A DNA stretch of 64,000 bases. It comes from CAZHOV01 sp964534315. Lineage in GTDB: Bacteria; Bacteroidota; Bacteroidia; Chitinophagales; Saprospiraceae. The position numbers and the translations under genes are program-made. The stretch is taken from positions 10,875-74,874 of the forward strand of contig CAZHOV010000005.1 of NCBI GenBank assembly GCA_964534315.1, written 5' to 3'. The notes beneath the pieces are model-generated. The model saw nothing but the letters and a program-made list of their open reading frames with translations, made no database searches and had not been told where the DNA came from. Below, piece by piece: positions 31,901 to 36,546 of the stretch (position 1 is the first letter of the stretch; each line of letters starts with the position of its first letter).

Positions 31901-32728
31901 AACACCATACGCCTGATTTTGGCAGGTAAAGTTAAAGTTACCAATACTTAATGGTATAGTAGTTGGAACCGTAAATTCAAAGGAAGTACCTGGAAGAAAT
32001 ACATAATCAACCCCCTCAATACAAATAGAAAGCTGATCGCTGGCTTGAAGCGGCGTACCGAAGTTTCCGCCTATCGGATCGTCAAATTCAGGAAGCCCTG
32101 CATTCGATCCTGATGCAAATACATCACCGTTCACCTCAAACGAATAAGAACCTCTAGGAACAACAATAGTACCGAAAGGTCCAAGATCAATCTCAATTTC
32201 TCCATTAGAGAATGCATCAAAGCTTACATATCCGTCAGAAGGAGCTATGATATTTAAGCAATAGTCGCCTGCACCAGTGGTTTCAAGCACCAGTTCATTA
32301 TCATTTTGAAACTGAAATTCGCCGTCACCGGTATTACCCGATTCGAACCAATTCACAGCATCAAACTGACCGGAAAAGCCGGTGGCATCATTGCAGCCAT
32401 CTTCATCCAATTGAATGACCGTTGCTCCGTTTGTAGCGGACAGGGTCATTACACAATTGGGATCGGTTTCATCAACTGTAGGCAAATCCAGCGCCAATGT
32501 TGCGAAGCAAGAATTAGCATCTGTATTCACATTTTGAGTACCAGGACACGGCCCTTGAATGCATTGTGCCTGTGTTTCATGTACAGCGAAGAGCGCCGTA
32601 GCAAACACAAGAAACGCCACTAAACCCTTAAGGTTATTAGCAAGCCGACCGGTCCACGAGAACGAACCAGAGCGACAGAGCGTCACACATATCTTGCGTG
32701 TTATTGTCGGAATCATAAATTGTTTCAT
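16925..32728 (-). CDS. Giant secreted HYR-repeat protein with nested modules and T9SS sorting domain (5267 aa)
   Basis: One uninterrupted 15.8-kb frame. It opens with an unusually long signal peptide: about 33 polar residues before the core GLVAFLVFATALFAVHETQAQ. The body is dozens of HYR-type beta-sandwich modules (FPVGTTTVTYTATDEAGN, CTFTVTVTDDEAP). Foreign domains are nested in it: three related beta-rich inserts (residues about 110-275, 1360-1510, 2635-2777) and a lamin-tail-like domain (3743-3926). The C-terminal part holds a SprB-like repeat (4640-4700), a cohesin-like domain (4713-4830), a dockerin-like pair of calcium loops (4908-4955), a second cohesin-like domain (5047-5170) and a T9SS type A sorting domain (5183-5267: LLQNNPNPFKNQTTIGF ... 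MIVVE). The last 400 residues are clearly paralogous to those of the 2896-aa protein downstream. It is expected on the cell surface as a very long calcium-stiffened fibre. Its binding partner is unknown. Confidence 0.9.
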   Translation of the reverse strand: MKQFMIPTITRKICVTLCRSGSFSWTGRLANNLKGLVAFLVFATALFAVHETQAQCIQGPCPGTQNVNTDANSCFATLALDLPTVDETDPNCVMTLSATNGATVIQLDEDGCNDATGFSGQFDAVNWFESGNTGDGEFQFQNDNELVLETTGAGDYCLNIIAPSDGYVSFDAFSNGEIEIDLGPFGTIVVPRGSYSFEVNGDVFASGSNAGLPEFDDPIGGNFGTPLQASDQLSICIEGVDYVFLPGTSFEFTVPTTIPLSIGNFNFTCQNQAYGVFPVGTSTVTYTNSNDVDECTFNVTVTDNQAPVIYCTDANDPVIVNLGDALENSFTVGQAVAFVGDNCDDVDVFFGPAGMMENEVITFGCDDVGTQNLTVTARNTAGNISDCTLDVLVVDDAAPSLHYCPNDRVEAVGDNCESILIDDLLIPSVNDGCLGEQPMNYRIVYEGQGTQTVATGGGLLELSGGFNPIEFSFPGPGVYTVFFGYADPNEMFDPAMPEFALECSYTITIVDTEAPVVAGCADLDQTVSAEAGLCGAAVDFTEPTASDNCDGNNLPFFSRTHAPDDFFPVGVTTVTYVFVDDAGNAASCEFTVTVTDDEAPTVICPEDQFLGSICDGITVPDYRGSSLPSDNCGVTSVTQDPLPGTAISSLPGLSDPLIDGESFVVTITVSDGVNTDASCEFTVTLQDNDAPIVENPDDFLALRDCNNDDVINMFDNLEFGCIEGEGDVVNVPAPIALDCNGCEVAGSLGTLPPGILFNQGVYDDATCTWTTPPSYDFVMLDLYDLDGDGTYTFFVEWLFCDELSDPNDPPGPPGNCNQYQTLTYEFMMDSKDPLINAPADVTLYTGGVDGDVDCDPQGDINNDCVIDDVPNLGIEYFDPANCVEVQCMAGGPVYPPNNLCPDFFADPAGDVFGGRFTDNCCIETVRFRKRFVEGCNKNYPPFQAWEDNWVEFNVNGGDASAIVVDPNAEYVFERGLHEIEYQVIDCKGNTFSAFTKVTIDDNETPDWVEKEDDLAGALEDALKVDEVAPADAADESLDMTVVLDCNSPSFLADLATVQAFVPMATDECTLAFPLPDGSQDNEASCEDVFNVGGMTFYRPKESITKFWEAFDQCGNSLTDGDGDGTGEGGGCDDEDDDRYSLTYITVDNFGPRWDPDYDVDGDGLVGTAMVPSEPVSCDEVDAGDDATVFNCTTEDTLMIFVSEYDSTLCEVALTDELFAKAVDCTPENMIEYSYEITSAIDCYHNVITELEGASDESTGSVNAGEANGGVFPVGEYTIVYTATDMCGLTSTYTFDLKVVDDIKPEWQECPEDITAHANAGVCATVVTWDPPFATDNCNGIAHTSVEAFDELGKPIEIISAGEPGCVDQETFAEQWAPGAWVLKQNGGNGSLSFNGVDEATEMYIENDVQGGNGNVDETDVDIIAPSTGAISFTFENITPIESDLAILVNDVEVWNSGGEQDGSTNYLVNAGDKITLRFTTRDLILSDGEDVVTIENWEFTCTAAAYGYFPVGHNTVRYIAEDFCGMPEPNVDTCEFKVIVEDTQDPWAACVDEITLTANSECKAVVTSSMVDNNSDDNCKVADVYLSYDGQEGEWIELMGAGTYTIDLIVEDKSGNQSTCQTTVTVVDDTAPVVDCSPLGGELTKSADAGACSFTMPGQGFDLASATDNCDADPTIVNDYNNSASLAGESFPVGGTVVNWTVTDAAGNETTCSYEITVTDDEAPAIVNPGDQNAPTTANDNTCGTTVDFTVDATDSCGVETVTATPASGSFFPVGTTVVTITATDIHGNTSTETFNVNVTDGTDPVVQCSDVTLSLDVTGNLSITPEQIGDASDNCGVVSFTADPLTFDCSNLGPNTVTLTATDAAGNVGTCEATVTVTDYTADYQVVFCPADVNEDAPADACEKVITQPATPQVQQGCSGPEDMTFDNRSDGLELTDAYPVGTTAVTWTFTTLGGQILTCQYNVVISDVTAPTIAGCPPAEAEGDGVGLDTIFVTMQNQGQCGAMVVNWTEPTATDFCSNPADIVRTRTHAPGSFFGFGSTLVTYTFTDEANNTAVCEFVVTVIDTIRPELPCNFGTVITQLLGPCGKTTVPLVNFGEGNDNCGIEKRCVKIDTDGDGVLEVYCEPDTQLMIDCNSTAYCDTAYLWYWIEDKNGNVSDTCDISLTVIDTIKPLVCTPIDSCIFTTINEKDSCHAYIDLTIPFVACDTANNAKPTCGDDPFFYDNDTCNLSLVYEIYNDENCDGPNGALLLRDTIFGATDLDLSGFAFPVGRNRVVLTAYDKEREHTDEFYINVIDTLAPFAEACPYDATIGTNQGQDSCFAEYEWVQPKFFDNCSVDQITLVIDYPDGACLPDGSPLNDTTITILDGAQAGSSKACPDLDNFTWIFPKGETKLSYVVSDYCENVDNFGCGDQDERNTAELCHFTVTVEDETPVMVMDCPGETCDDDGIAWVYLPTTVSNDPDTCVCYGELDTKITFKENCDTLTITKYVYDLRSPVPAGPNDTEGPGVGGGTPPPPTVEVFTYTKGDKDPSDWKYHLDVLDTLPKGDWKYRFVAEDCGGFTDSCVFNVRVYDNIEPEILDCPADTIYASTLPDNCFADVCWDIPMFFEDNCKVLDTFYWSVTTEDGGEVLVKTKDPDDCINKVDFTGPFSPEFWTQKGDPSGNVNANATTVTLTDQPGNGGTFLCLEVDNDGLITFDVQNVTNLSGNAGYCVTRNGVADCEDINDLDGNLVEDDFTFTVPVRAGDEFCFWAHDTQAEFTSFTFTCAGAQHNSILPIGVNKVTYVISDGMVWEECGEFFGPNYDTCTIYVAVQDTQAPIAKCTDLTVQIVNGAPVTITPADVDAGSADNCDDVNLAIDREDFSCADIGQTIPVTLTVTDGSGNVSTCTADVFVQEVAVPVIGFCPGSQTFEVDGNCEATVSWITPYVLTGCDQIDMTQTGGPANGSVQGPGTYTVTYEYQDLVCEFEVKVLDVDAPTFQVVSDNAVVPNGGTISLDAASGLCSAQAFWSITGLDDNCSAVQNIDITSTNNSGNTFPVGCTTVTITATDEAGNAFVYTFDVCVDDNEDPIIGCKDLTVYLDDNGIAVVDPLDVLDFVDDDCGIDRFELSQSVFTCDDLGVNAEILTVFDAAQNSASCGTDITVIDTIAPTAVCKDITIEVDANGNASITAAAVDGGSFDNTDCITLSVSQTDFTCADLGDNTVTLTITDDAGLSDQCTATVTVEDNIAPTIANCTANISVSNDEGQCGANVTYTIPTFDDNCDGDNLQGTLVAGPASGDYFPVGTTFVTYTYTDGSGNISPACTFSVTVTDDEDPKITCEANGSLTQENDPGVCSFTMPGIGFDPVFFGDNCPGATIVNDYNGQASLAGETFPVGTTDVTWTVTDVAGNTNSSCTFTITILDTEAPVFNECPQDINVLATLNECDQIVTWAPPYDITDNCDDPFVTSVEEQLIDPVGGINTTIVAQYNYDHTDESTLPAGLQQAQFPVGVSTVLYIATDQYGNADTCEFTVTVTDTEPPSIACPAPQVLGTTCPDAVVPDYTGLGIVSDNCNASATVTQDPAAGTLLSALGIPLQSGASFTVTLTATQDDNPALTDDCSFTVFLDDFTAPIPNENPLPALFSDCGDICVPAPTAQGDCGTTIVGVPTFSQGTCPDGSYFFGIGNYNIVWIYDDGNGNVSQQVQSVVVVADTEAPKAVCNDVEVFLDANGNASITVADIDGGSTDNCGIVDISLSQTQFDCSDAVCEALAITGVLDGPLSGGLPKVIELKALTDVADLSNWGVESANNGNPAVGPELTLSGSISEGEYIYITTPGGTDDFEVYFGFTPDNIIEDGIAFINGDDAIVLYDGDDIYDAAGVIGQDGSGTPWDHLDGWMHRNDGASPNGGNFNTANWTFSGTNALDGASTNAGSAAPYPVADFTAGAISCANVVTLFVEDEAGNVGTCEATVMVTDAIAPDAECNASITVELDANGNASIDVDDIDNGSSDNCAVASREIDVTDFTCADVGANTVTLTVADPSGNTDACQTTVNVVDVTPPDAVCKNITVELNEFGFVYITPADIDGGSTDACGIASLSASQTYFTCADAGNTINVTLTVFDVNGNSNTCIAKVTVEDNIDPVIVCDSDIESCCADQTVSATATDACGIAGFTYEAVFADGTTDSGNTNVVSTDFPVGISTVTFVATDNNGNTSECTVEVNISDDQPPVPVCIDDINVPLGLDGTVTLDAILFDGGSFDIGCNTGEEYQLEFLISVNGSAFAPSYTFDCSNIGDNEVALQVTDCAGNSAICVTGATIQEFTAPFCVANDQSVLIEDDCFITFTAEELAAGTTDNCTDFDDLTITVNGGDSVTVGPDDEGVNTYTLTITDANGNTCTITGTITVEVFQLTCNSITRSLGADGTYTLTDADIEAITGTTGGICVAETIVPSKTLFDCNSVGVNTIVLEITSAQGGVSQCITTVTIVDDSAPECGNIPTFVVELDSDGNGTLPTLDDLDDFITDNCEVVSITYNGPTDFNCDDVGEHTVSVTATDPSGNSTDCSFVIDVQDNETPSFVCDQDHIVVLNSAGFGWITVADILETPAEDNCGIADAFLDITTFDCSQLGFQEVVLTVVDVNGNENTCTTIVEVVANDPALQINALVSSTDETACGANDGTASVDAVTDGNGNDISGNVTYEWSNGETGATVSGLAPGTYTVHVTNTATSCGADFIVTIGEGAGVTITAGCADGDMNTTAIIPVSVDDFNGVQSVQFDVEVADAAIAEVTSASSTGALAGLDASVNGNTVTVSWIDLDQSGESLADGTTIVEIEVTLVGDVGQCSDVSVTDTEVTQGAAFESCDATAVGCEVCVSGASPTVLLAGNVATEGGDNVACLDVNLTGDETGTTQTDTDGDYSFTVSTGGDYTVAPYNNDGPANGITVTDILEIMAHILAKDTLDSEYEKIAADANNNGLITTMDIVFIQAVALGNLPGFDANGTDNTSWNFVPANVVLGPTPLQQSPAYDDFISYDNVTTDQLDGDFIAVKTGDVNGSAATDLCGGNLGNNGTENRAADKLTLRVVDRQIAPGQEFNVEFKAKDFRDITGYQFTLEFDENALTLVDLLPGELDVTKENFNMNTATEGQVPTMWFDVEGANLEDDAVLFTLTFKATANATLSDILSTTSAKVANQAVNREGADMEVELEFVGADDAVFALLQNNPNPFKNQTTIGFILPEASNATLTIMDVSGRVLKSIEGDYTKGYNEVTINRSELGAAGVLYYQLDTEDHTATRKMIVVE
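20950..21500 (-). other. Lamin-tail-like (LTD) domain nested inside an HYR-type repeat
   Basis: Residues about 3743-3926 of the 5267-aa protein read LAITGVLDGPLSGG, PKVIELKAL, DLSNWGVESANNG, SGSISEGEYIYIT and WDHLDGWMHRNDG. This matches LTD domains of secreted bacterial proteins (...ISEVLYNP..GFIELYN...DLSGW). The flanks are the two halves of one repeat (SLSQTQFDCSDA before, NVVTLFVEDEAGN after), which elsewhere are contiguous, so the domain was inserted into a module. Confidence 0.75.
24400..24825 (-). other. Beta-rich insert module inside an HYR repeat (third copy)
   Basis: About 140 residues (2635-2777) with the shared marks FTGPFSPEFW, FLCLEVDNDGLITFDVQ, VRAGDEFCFW and the closing FTFTC, followed by the HYR second half ILPIGVNKVTYVISDG. 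It interrupts the HYR module that starts upstream. Confidence 0.6.
28200..28650 (-). other. Beta-rich insert module inside an HYR repeat (second copy)
   Basis: About 150 residues (1360-1510) with FAEQWAPGAW, DIIAPSTGAISFTFE, VNAGDKITLRF and a closing WEFTC, then the HYR second half YFPVGHNTVRYIAEDFCG. The order of marks is the same as in the other copies. Confidence 0.6.
31905..32400 (-). other. Beta-rich insert module inside the first HYR repeat
   Basis: About 165 residues (110-275) with FSGQFDAVNWF, YCLNIIAPSDGYVSFDA and a closing FNFTC, then the HYR second half VFPVGTSTVTY. It is the most divergent copy: the V(N/R)AGD(E/K) stretch reads LQASDQLSI here. Confidence 0.6.
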
Positions 32729-32780
32729 TTTAAATTAGTAATTAATTTTTTAATAATGATTATTTTTCGTTCTATAAATA

Positions 32781-32815
32781 AAAAAGTCCAGTCAATCCCT
32801 TCCGGGTTAACTGAG
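32781..32815 (-). terminator. Hairpin with T tract between the 126-aa ORF and the giant gene
   Basis: On the minus strand a stem with a GGAA tetraloop (CTCAGTTAACCC / GGGATTGACTGGA, one bulge and two wobbles) is followed by CTTTTTTATTTATAG. The stop codon of the upstream 126-aa ORF lies inside the 5' arm. The T tract ends about 50 bases before the giant gene's ATG, so most transcripts entering from the upstream ORF should stop here unless read-through is allowed. Confidence 0.65.
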
Positions 32816-33187
32816 CCTAAAATATATACTTTCACCTATCGGATATTGTAATATATCTGATAAATTATTTCCGTGAACGGCAAAACCTTGCCGACTACCA
32901 CCCATCGCCACATTATCTGATATTGCCTGGCCATGATGTAAGTCAGAAAGTTCTCCCTCTGCGACACCTATATATGGCAGGTGTGTTTCGGTAGGCAGCT
33001 CTAAAGTCCTGAATATTGCATCCAAAACCTCGACAACTGCATCCCTGTCCTGCCTGTCAGCGCCACTCGACCAGGTCACCACTCCGAAAAGGAGCATAGC
33101 AACCACGGACCATGCTGCCATCTTGGCTCGCAGTGGCGCATCCACCAGCAAGGAAGGGCGGAAGCGTTTGAAGATCGTTTTTTCCAT
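32807..33187 (-). CDS. Small membrane or secreted protein of unknown function upstream of the giant gene
   Basis: A 126-residue frame with ATG start. A basic N-terminus (RFRPSLLVDAPLRAK) is followed by one hydrophobic segment (WSVVAMLLFGVVTW, residues about 26-40) and a hydrophilic tail with no known motif. It reads in the same direction as the 5267-aa gene, ending 78 bases before it, with a terminator hairpin overlapping its stop. It could be a real small protein, a leader ORF for attenuation, or a remnant. The chain resembles a signal-anchor plus an exported tail. Coding nature is plausible, not proven. Confidence 0.45.
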   Translation of the reverse strand: MEKTIFKRFRPSLLVDAPLRAKMAAWSVVAMLLFGVVTWSSGADRQDRDAVVEVLDAIFRTLELPTETHLPYIGVAEGELSDLHHGQAISDNVAMGGSRQGFAVHGNNLSDILQYPIGESIYFRLS

Positions 33188-33970
33188 GGGTTAAAATTTG
33201 TTGATTAAAAAAATATTTTAAAGCATAACCTTATTAAAATAATTGCTATAAGATATATAATTCTAAAGGCGTCGCAATTGCGCGTTATTCACACAATGGA
33301 CGTATAGGGCGCCTTGAGGCTATACCTGATAGCATCGCCTAAAGACAAAAAGGTGGGTTATTGTATGTAGCTTGGTCTGACTGCTGAAAGAGATTTAAGT
33401 ATGTCGGGATACCTAAATATATGCACATAAGCTAACACTTAAGAGCATCAGCTATTGAAACTAAATCAAGTTTAATTCAACAAATTTGTGAGCCCATATG
33501 AATCAGCAGAAACGGTTTGTGCTGTTTGAAGAAAGGTATTGGGAAAAAATGATCAGCCTCTATTGTAGAGACTTGTTGTTTCTGCCTAAAGGTTTGATAA
33601 AGTAAATTTCACTTCATAAACTAATTCGCTTATTTTCATGGGCTAATAAAATCCAGCGACTATTGCCGCCTTCTGTGTCAATGTATGTATAAATGGGTTT
33701 ACTGAATTACAAATATAGATTTTATTCTTAGATTTTTAGTACCCCTTTTAAGGTAATTTTTCACTAAAACGCTTCGAATAAATGCTTTTATCTTCTATTT
33801 GTACACCTGCAAATCTAAAAAAAATACTTTTTGTATTGTAATATTTCTTAAAAAAATAATAAAAAAACCTCTAAAATCACTATCTATCAACCTTTTACAA
33901 AAAATATTTTTTTATCCAATGCCTGTAAAACAAATTATAATCCTGATTTATATAAAATATCCACCTTTTT
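33188..33970. other. Gene-free AT-rich spacer
   Basis: Nearly 800 bases without a convincing gene. It becomes very AT-rich from 33700 on, with many A and T runs. A short inverted repeat (GTATAG ... CTATAC, about 33302-33325) and scattered small palindromes are visible. No riboswitch or RNA gene could be recognised. It probably carries the promoter region of the 126-aa ORF and giant gene, but no TAnnTTTG match was found on the minus strand. Confidence 0.5.
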
Positions 33971-34126
33971 ATCAGTTAGTAGTTAGCAATTAGTAGTTAA
34001 TAGTTAGTAGTTAGTAGTTAAATTTTCGTTTAGGCGTTAAGTCGTCCTGCATTACTCATTACTCATTACTCATTACTCATTACTCTTACCCCTTGAACCG
34101 CTGAACCGCTGAACCGCTGAACCGCT
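33971..34126. repeat. Composite intergenic repeat: heptamer array, 39-base core, octamer array
   Basis: From left to right: loose TAGTTAG/TAGTTAA units (33971-34020); a core at about 34016-34054 containing AGTTAAATTTTCGTT and CGTTAAGTCGTCCT; five exact copies of ATTACTC (34051-34085); then four exact copies of GAACCGCT (34095-34126). The core recurs inverted at about 42733-42771 with only three mismatches in 39 bases. It lies upstream of the MscS gene. Confidence 0.85.
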
Positions 34127-34206
34127 ACCTCCCTTTTTATTCGAAATTTCCTTACCAAAGTTTCAATTTTTCACCAGAATTCTTTAAACTTCCTTCAATT
34201 AAATCG

Positions 34207-34214
34207 AATCTTTG
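34207..34214 (+). promoter_or_regulatory. Probable -7 promoter element (AATCTTTG) for the MscS gene
   Basis: Seven of eight positions match TAnnTTTG. It lies about 55 bases before the ATG at 34269. An upstream TTG that would lengthen the ORF falls inside this element, which favours the ATG as the true start. Confidence 0.4.
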
Positions 34215-34268
34215 CAGCGAACCAATATAGCTTCCTTAATTTTTGTTCGATCAAAATTGACTAAACAA

Positions 34269-35936
34269 ATGAAATTCATCCCATTCCCCACCTTCCTTAA
34301 AGGCATCCTGGTCGTTTTACTGACGGGTATCTACGCGCTAAGCTATGGCCAATCTGATGCCCCCGATCCCACACTCAATTCACCCTACAATACCATTTAT
34401 GTCCATCTATATTATCTGCAACCGGATTCCTATGATCCGTCTATTGCCAGCCAAACGCTATACGGGGTGCAGGATAGTGCCAAGGCAGATCGCCTGGCCA
34501 TCAAACTCAAGCAAATATTTGACGGGAAGGGGTTATATATCAAACTCAATATGCTTCCCCAGGAACCGGATTACCGGGATACGACCACCAACCGCTTCTT
34601 CTATACTCCCTTCCCCGATAAAGCTCCTGACATCTACCTCGAACGTATTAACGGGAAGTGGTACTATTCTGCAGAAACCGTCGATGCTATCCCGGACTTA
34701 CACAAAGACGTGTACCCCTTTGGCACTGACCTGCTCATCAACCTCATCCCCAAAGCAGGACACCAAAAGTTTCTGGGCCTTGCCCTCTGGCAATATCTCG
34801 GAATCGCCATCGTATTACTGGTTCTCTTCCTCCTCCAGTTTATCCTGAGCCGCCTGCTCAGACCCCTGGTCAAAAAATTAAGTGCTACAGCTCTTACAAA
34901 AACTCAATTTATAGATTCAAAACTCGTCCGGACCATTGCCAGGCTCCTAAGTGCCCTGGTGCTGATCCGGCTCCTCAAGCTCTTCCTGCCTTCGCTCCAA
35001 CTGCCCATCCTGCTGATGAAGTACCTCATCCAGTTTATTGAGGTTGCTACCGTTATCATTGTGGCTATTATAGGCTTGCGCATTGCAGATGTTTTTGTCA
35101 AATACGCCCGCAAAATAACCGAAACGACCGAGAGCAAAATGGATGAGCAGTTGATGCCGATCATCCAGCGTATCGTCCAGTTTGTGATTGTCCTTGCAGC
35201 TATCGTTCAGGTCTTGCGCATTATGAATGTCAATTTCACGGCACTTATCGCCGGTATCTCCATCGGTGGTCTGGCCCTGGCCCTGGCAGCCCAGGATACC
35301 GTCAAAAACCTGATCGGCTCCGCCACTATCTTTGTCGACAAACCTTTCCAGATAGGTGATTGGATCAATTTTAACGATATCCATGGCACCGTAGAAGAGG
35401 TGGGTTTCCGGTCGACCAAAGTCCGCACCTTCGCCAACTCGCTCGTTTATGTTCCTAACGGAAAATTAGCAGATACGACCATTAACAATTACGGCCTGCG
35501 CATATATCGCCGGTTTAATACCGATATCACCATCACCTACCAAACCCCGCCTTATTTAATCGAAGCTTTTGTGGAAGGGATCAAGGGGATCGTCCAAAAA
35601 CACCCCGACACCCGCAAAGACGCCTACTATGTCTACCTGAATTCCATGGGCGCCTCTTCTCTCAATGTCCTGCTTTATATGTTTTTTGATACCCCCACTT
35701 ACGATAAGGAATTAAAGGGCAAACACGAGATATTACTGGCCATTATCCAATTGGCGCATACCTTAGGCGTTCAATTTGCCTTCCCCTCTTCGTCCATTTA
35801 CGTGGAAACAATGCCCGGCACCAACGGTAATGGATCATCTCCTGCCCCCCTACCCGCCAACACAGAAGATGCCAACAAAGCCGTTAGTGGCTTTCTGGAT
35901 CAGTTTGAACAACAGATGAAGAGCAATGAGCAATGA
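34269..35936 (+). CDS. MscS-family mechanosensitive ion channel
   Basis: A 555-residue inner-membrane protein, taking the ATG at 34269, which gives a clean signal sequence (FLKGILVVLLTGIYALSYGQ). A periplasmic domain of about 150 residues precedes several membrane helices (YLGIAIVLLVLFLLQFIL and later ones). The MscS core follows: a pore helix rich in Gly/Ala (GISIGGLALALAAQDTVKN), then the beta domain (IFVDKPFQIGDWI, GTVEEVGFRSTKVRTF, VYVPNGKLADTTINNYG). Channels of this family open on hypo-osmotic stress and release small solutes. The last residues (MKSNEQ) and the TGA stop are already written in the GAGCAATGA tandem repeat that continues downstream. The gene stands alone between repeat-rich spacers. 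Confidence 0.9.
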   Translation: MKFIPFPTFLKGILVVLLTGIYALSYGQSDAPDPTLNSPYNTIYVHLYYLQPDSYDPSIASQTLYGVQDSAKADRLAIKLKQIFDGKGLYIKLNMLPQEPDYRDTTTNRFFYTPFPDKAPDIYLERINGKWYYSAETVDAIPDLHKDVYPFGTDLLINLIPKAGHQKFLGLALWQYLGIAIVLLVLFLLQFILSRLLRPLVKKLSATALTKTQFIDSKLVRTIARLLSALVLIRLLKLFLPSLQLPILLMKYLIQFIEVATVIIVAIIGLRIADVFVKYARKITETTESKMDEQLMPIIQRIVQFVIVLAAIVQVLRIMNVNFTALIAGISIGGLALALAAQDTVKNLIGSATIFVDKPFQIGDWINFNDIHGTVEEVGFRSTKVRTFANSLVYVPNGKLADTTINNYGLRIYRRFNTDITITYQTPPYLIEAFVEGIKGIVQKHPDTRKDAYYVYLNSMGASSLNVLLYMFFDTPTYDKELKGKHEILLAIIQLAHTLGVQFAFPSSSIYVETMPGTNGNGSSPAPLPANTEDANKAVSGFLDQFEQQMKSNEQ

Positions 35937-35982
35937 GGGATGTGCAATGGGGAATGTGCAATGGGGAATGTGCAATGGGGAA
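35921..35982. repeat. Tandem array, 14-base unit x3, at the MscS stop codon
   Basis: GAGCAATGAGCAATGAGG at the gene's 3' end runs into three exact copies of TGTGCAATGGGGAA (35941-35982). The stop codon of the MscS gene lies within the array. Confidence 0.85.
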
Positions 35983-36369
35983 TAAAACTCGGCATAGTAG
36001 TGCATTTAAAAAAAGAAAACAACTTTGGAAAGCAACAATTATCAACCCACTATTTCAATGGTGGGGCAAACCAAATGAAGTTCTCGGGACTACCTCACTA
36101 CTGGAATACGCGAAGACCGTTGATTTCCAGAGCTTTACAAAAAAGGTAGATATTAGAAGGTGCAATGAGGAAGAAAAGTAGAAAATAAAATCCGAGAAGA
36201 TCTGCCAAATCGGCTGAATCCGGATTCTATCCTGAAGTGCTTTGTGACTGGCGGCAGATAATACAACCTTCAACGATCCCCATGGCTACGCCGCGACACG
36301 CCAAACGTTGCGTTCTTTGCGTCTTTGCGAGATAACCTTTCCACTTACTGCTATAATAAATCCCCCTCA
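35983..36369. other. Gene-free spacer with a GCAAAG-type dispersed repeat
   Basis: No ORF here has the look of a gene; the 60-82-residue frames have no recognisable motif. At 36307-36337 lies a copy of the dispersed repeat GTTGCGTTCTTTGCG / TCTTTGCGAGATAACC, matching copies in the gaps near 54871, 58161 and 59475. Nothing else is recognised. Confidence 0.55.
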
Positions 36370-36545
36370 CTATTAACTATTAACCACTAACCACTAACCA
36401 CTAACCACCTTTTCCACTTTCACACCTCCTATTTTCTCAACAACTCAACCAACCTCTCTCCTTCCACTTTCCTACTTTCCTACTTTCCTACTTTCCTAAT
36501 TTCCTAATTTCCTAATTTCCTACTTTCCTAATTTCCTACTTCCAA
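36370..36545. repeat. Short tandem arrays downstream of the coiled-coil/HhH gene
   Basis: ACCACTA units (36370-36409) and then about nine octamer units of the type CCTACTTT/CCTAATTT (about 36460-36543) reach up to the stop of the minus-strand gene at 36547. On the minus strand the second array reads AGGAAATT/AGGAAAGT. Confidence 0.8.
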
Positions 36546-36546
36546 G

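Noticed and set aside
7966..32728. Two giant genes as an assembly artefact of collapsed repeats
   Set aside because: Both frames are open over their whole length, with distinct modules, proper signal peptides, sorting domains and terminators. Repeat number could still be wrong by a few units.
33300..33370. Possible riboswitch or structured RNA in the spacer before the giant gene
   Set aside because: Only a short inverted repeat is present; no known riboswitch core could be recognised.
33799..33993. Small ORF of 64 residues upstream of MscS
   Set aside because: It is Lys/Ile/Phe-rich because the DNA is AT-rich, runs into the tandem repeats and shows no family motif.
34051..34126. Possible CRISPR array
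   Set aside because: Units are 7-8 bases and directly adjacent, without spacers, and no cas gene is in the window.
35933..36273. Short ORFs on both strands after the MscS gene
   Set aside because: Their starts lie in the tandem array and no conserved motif is visible on either strand.
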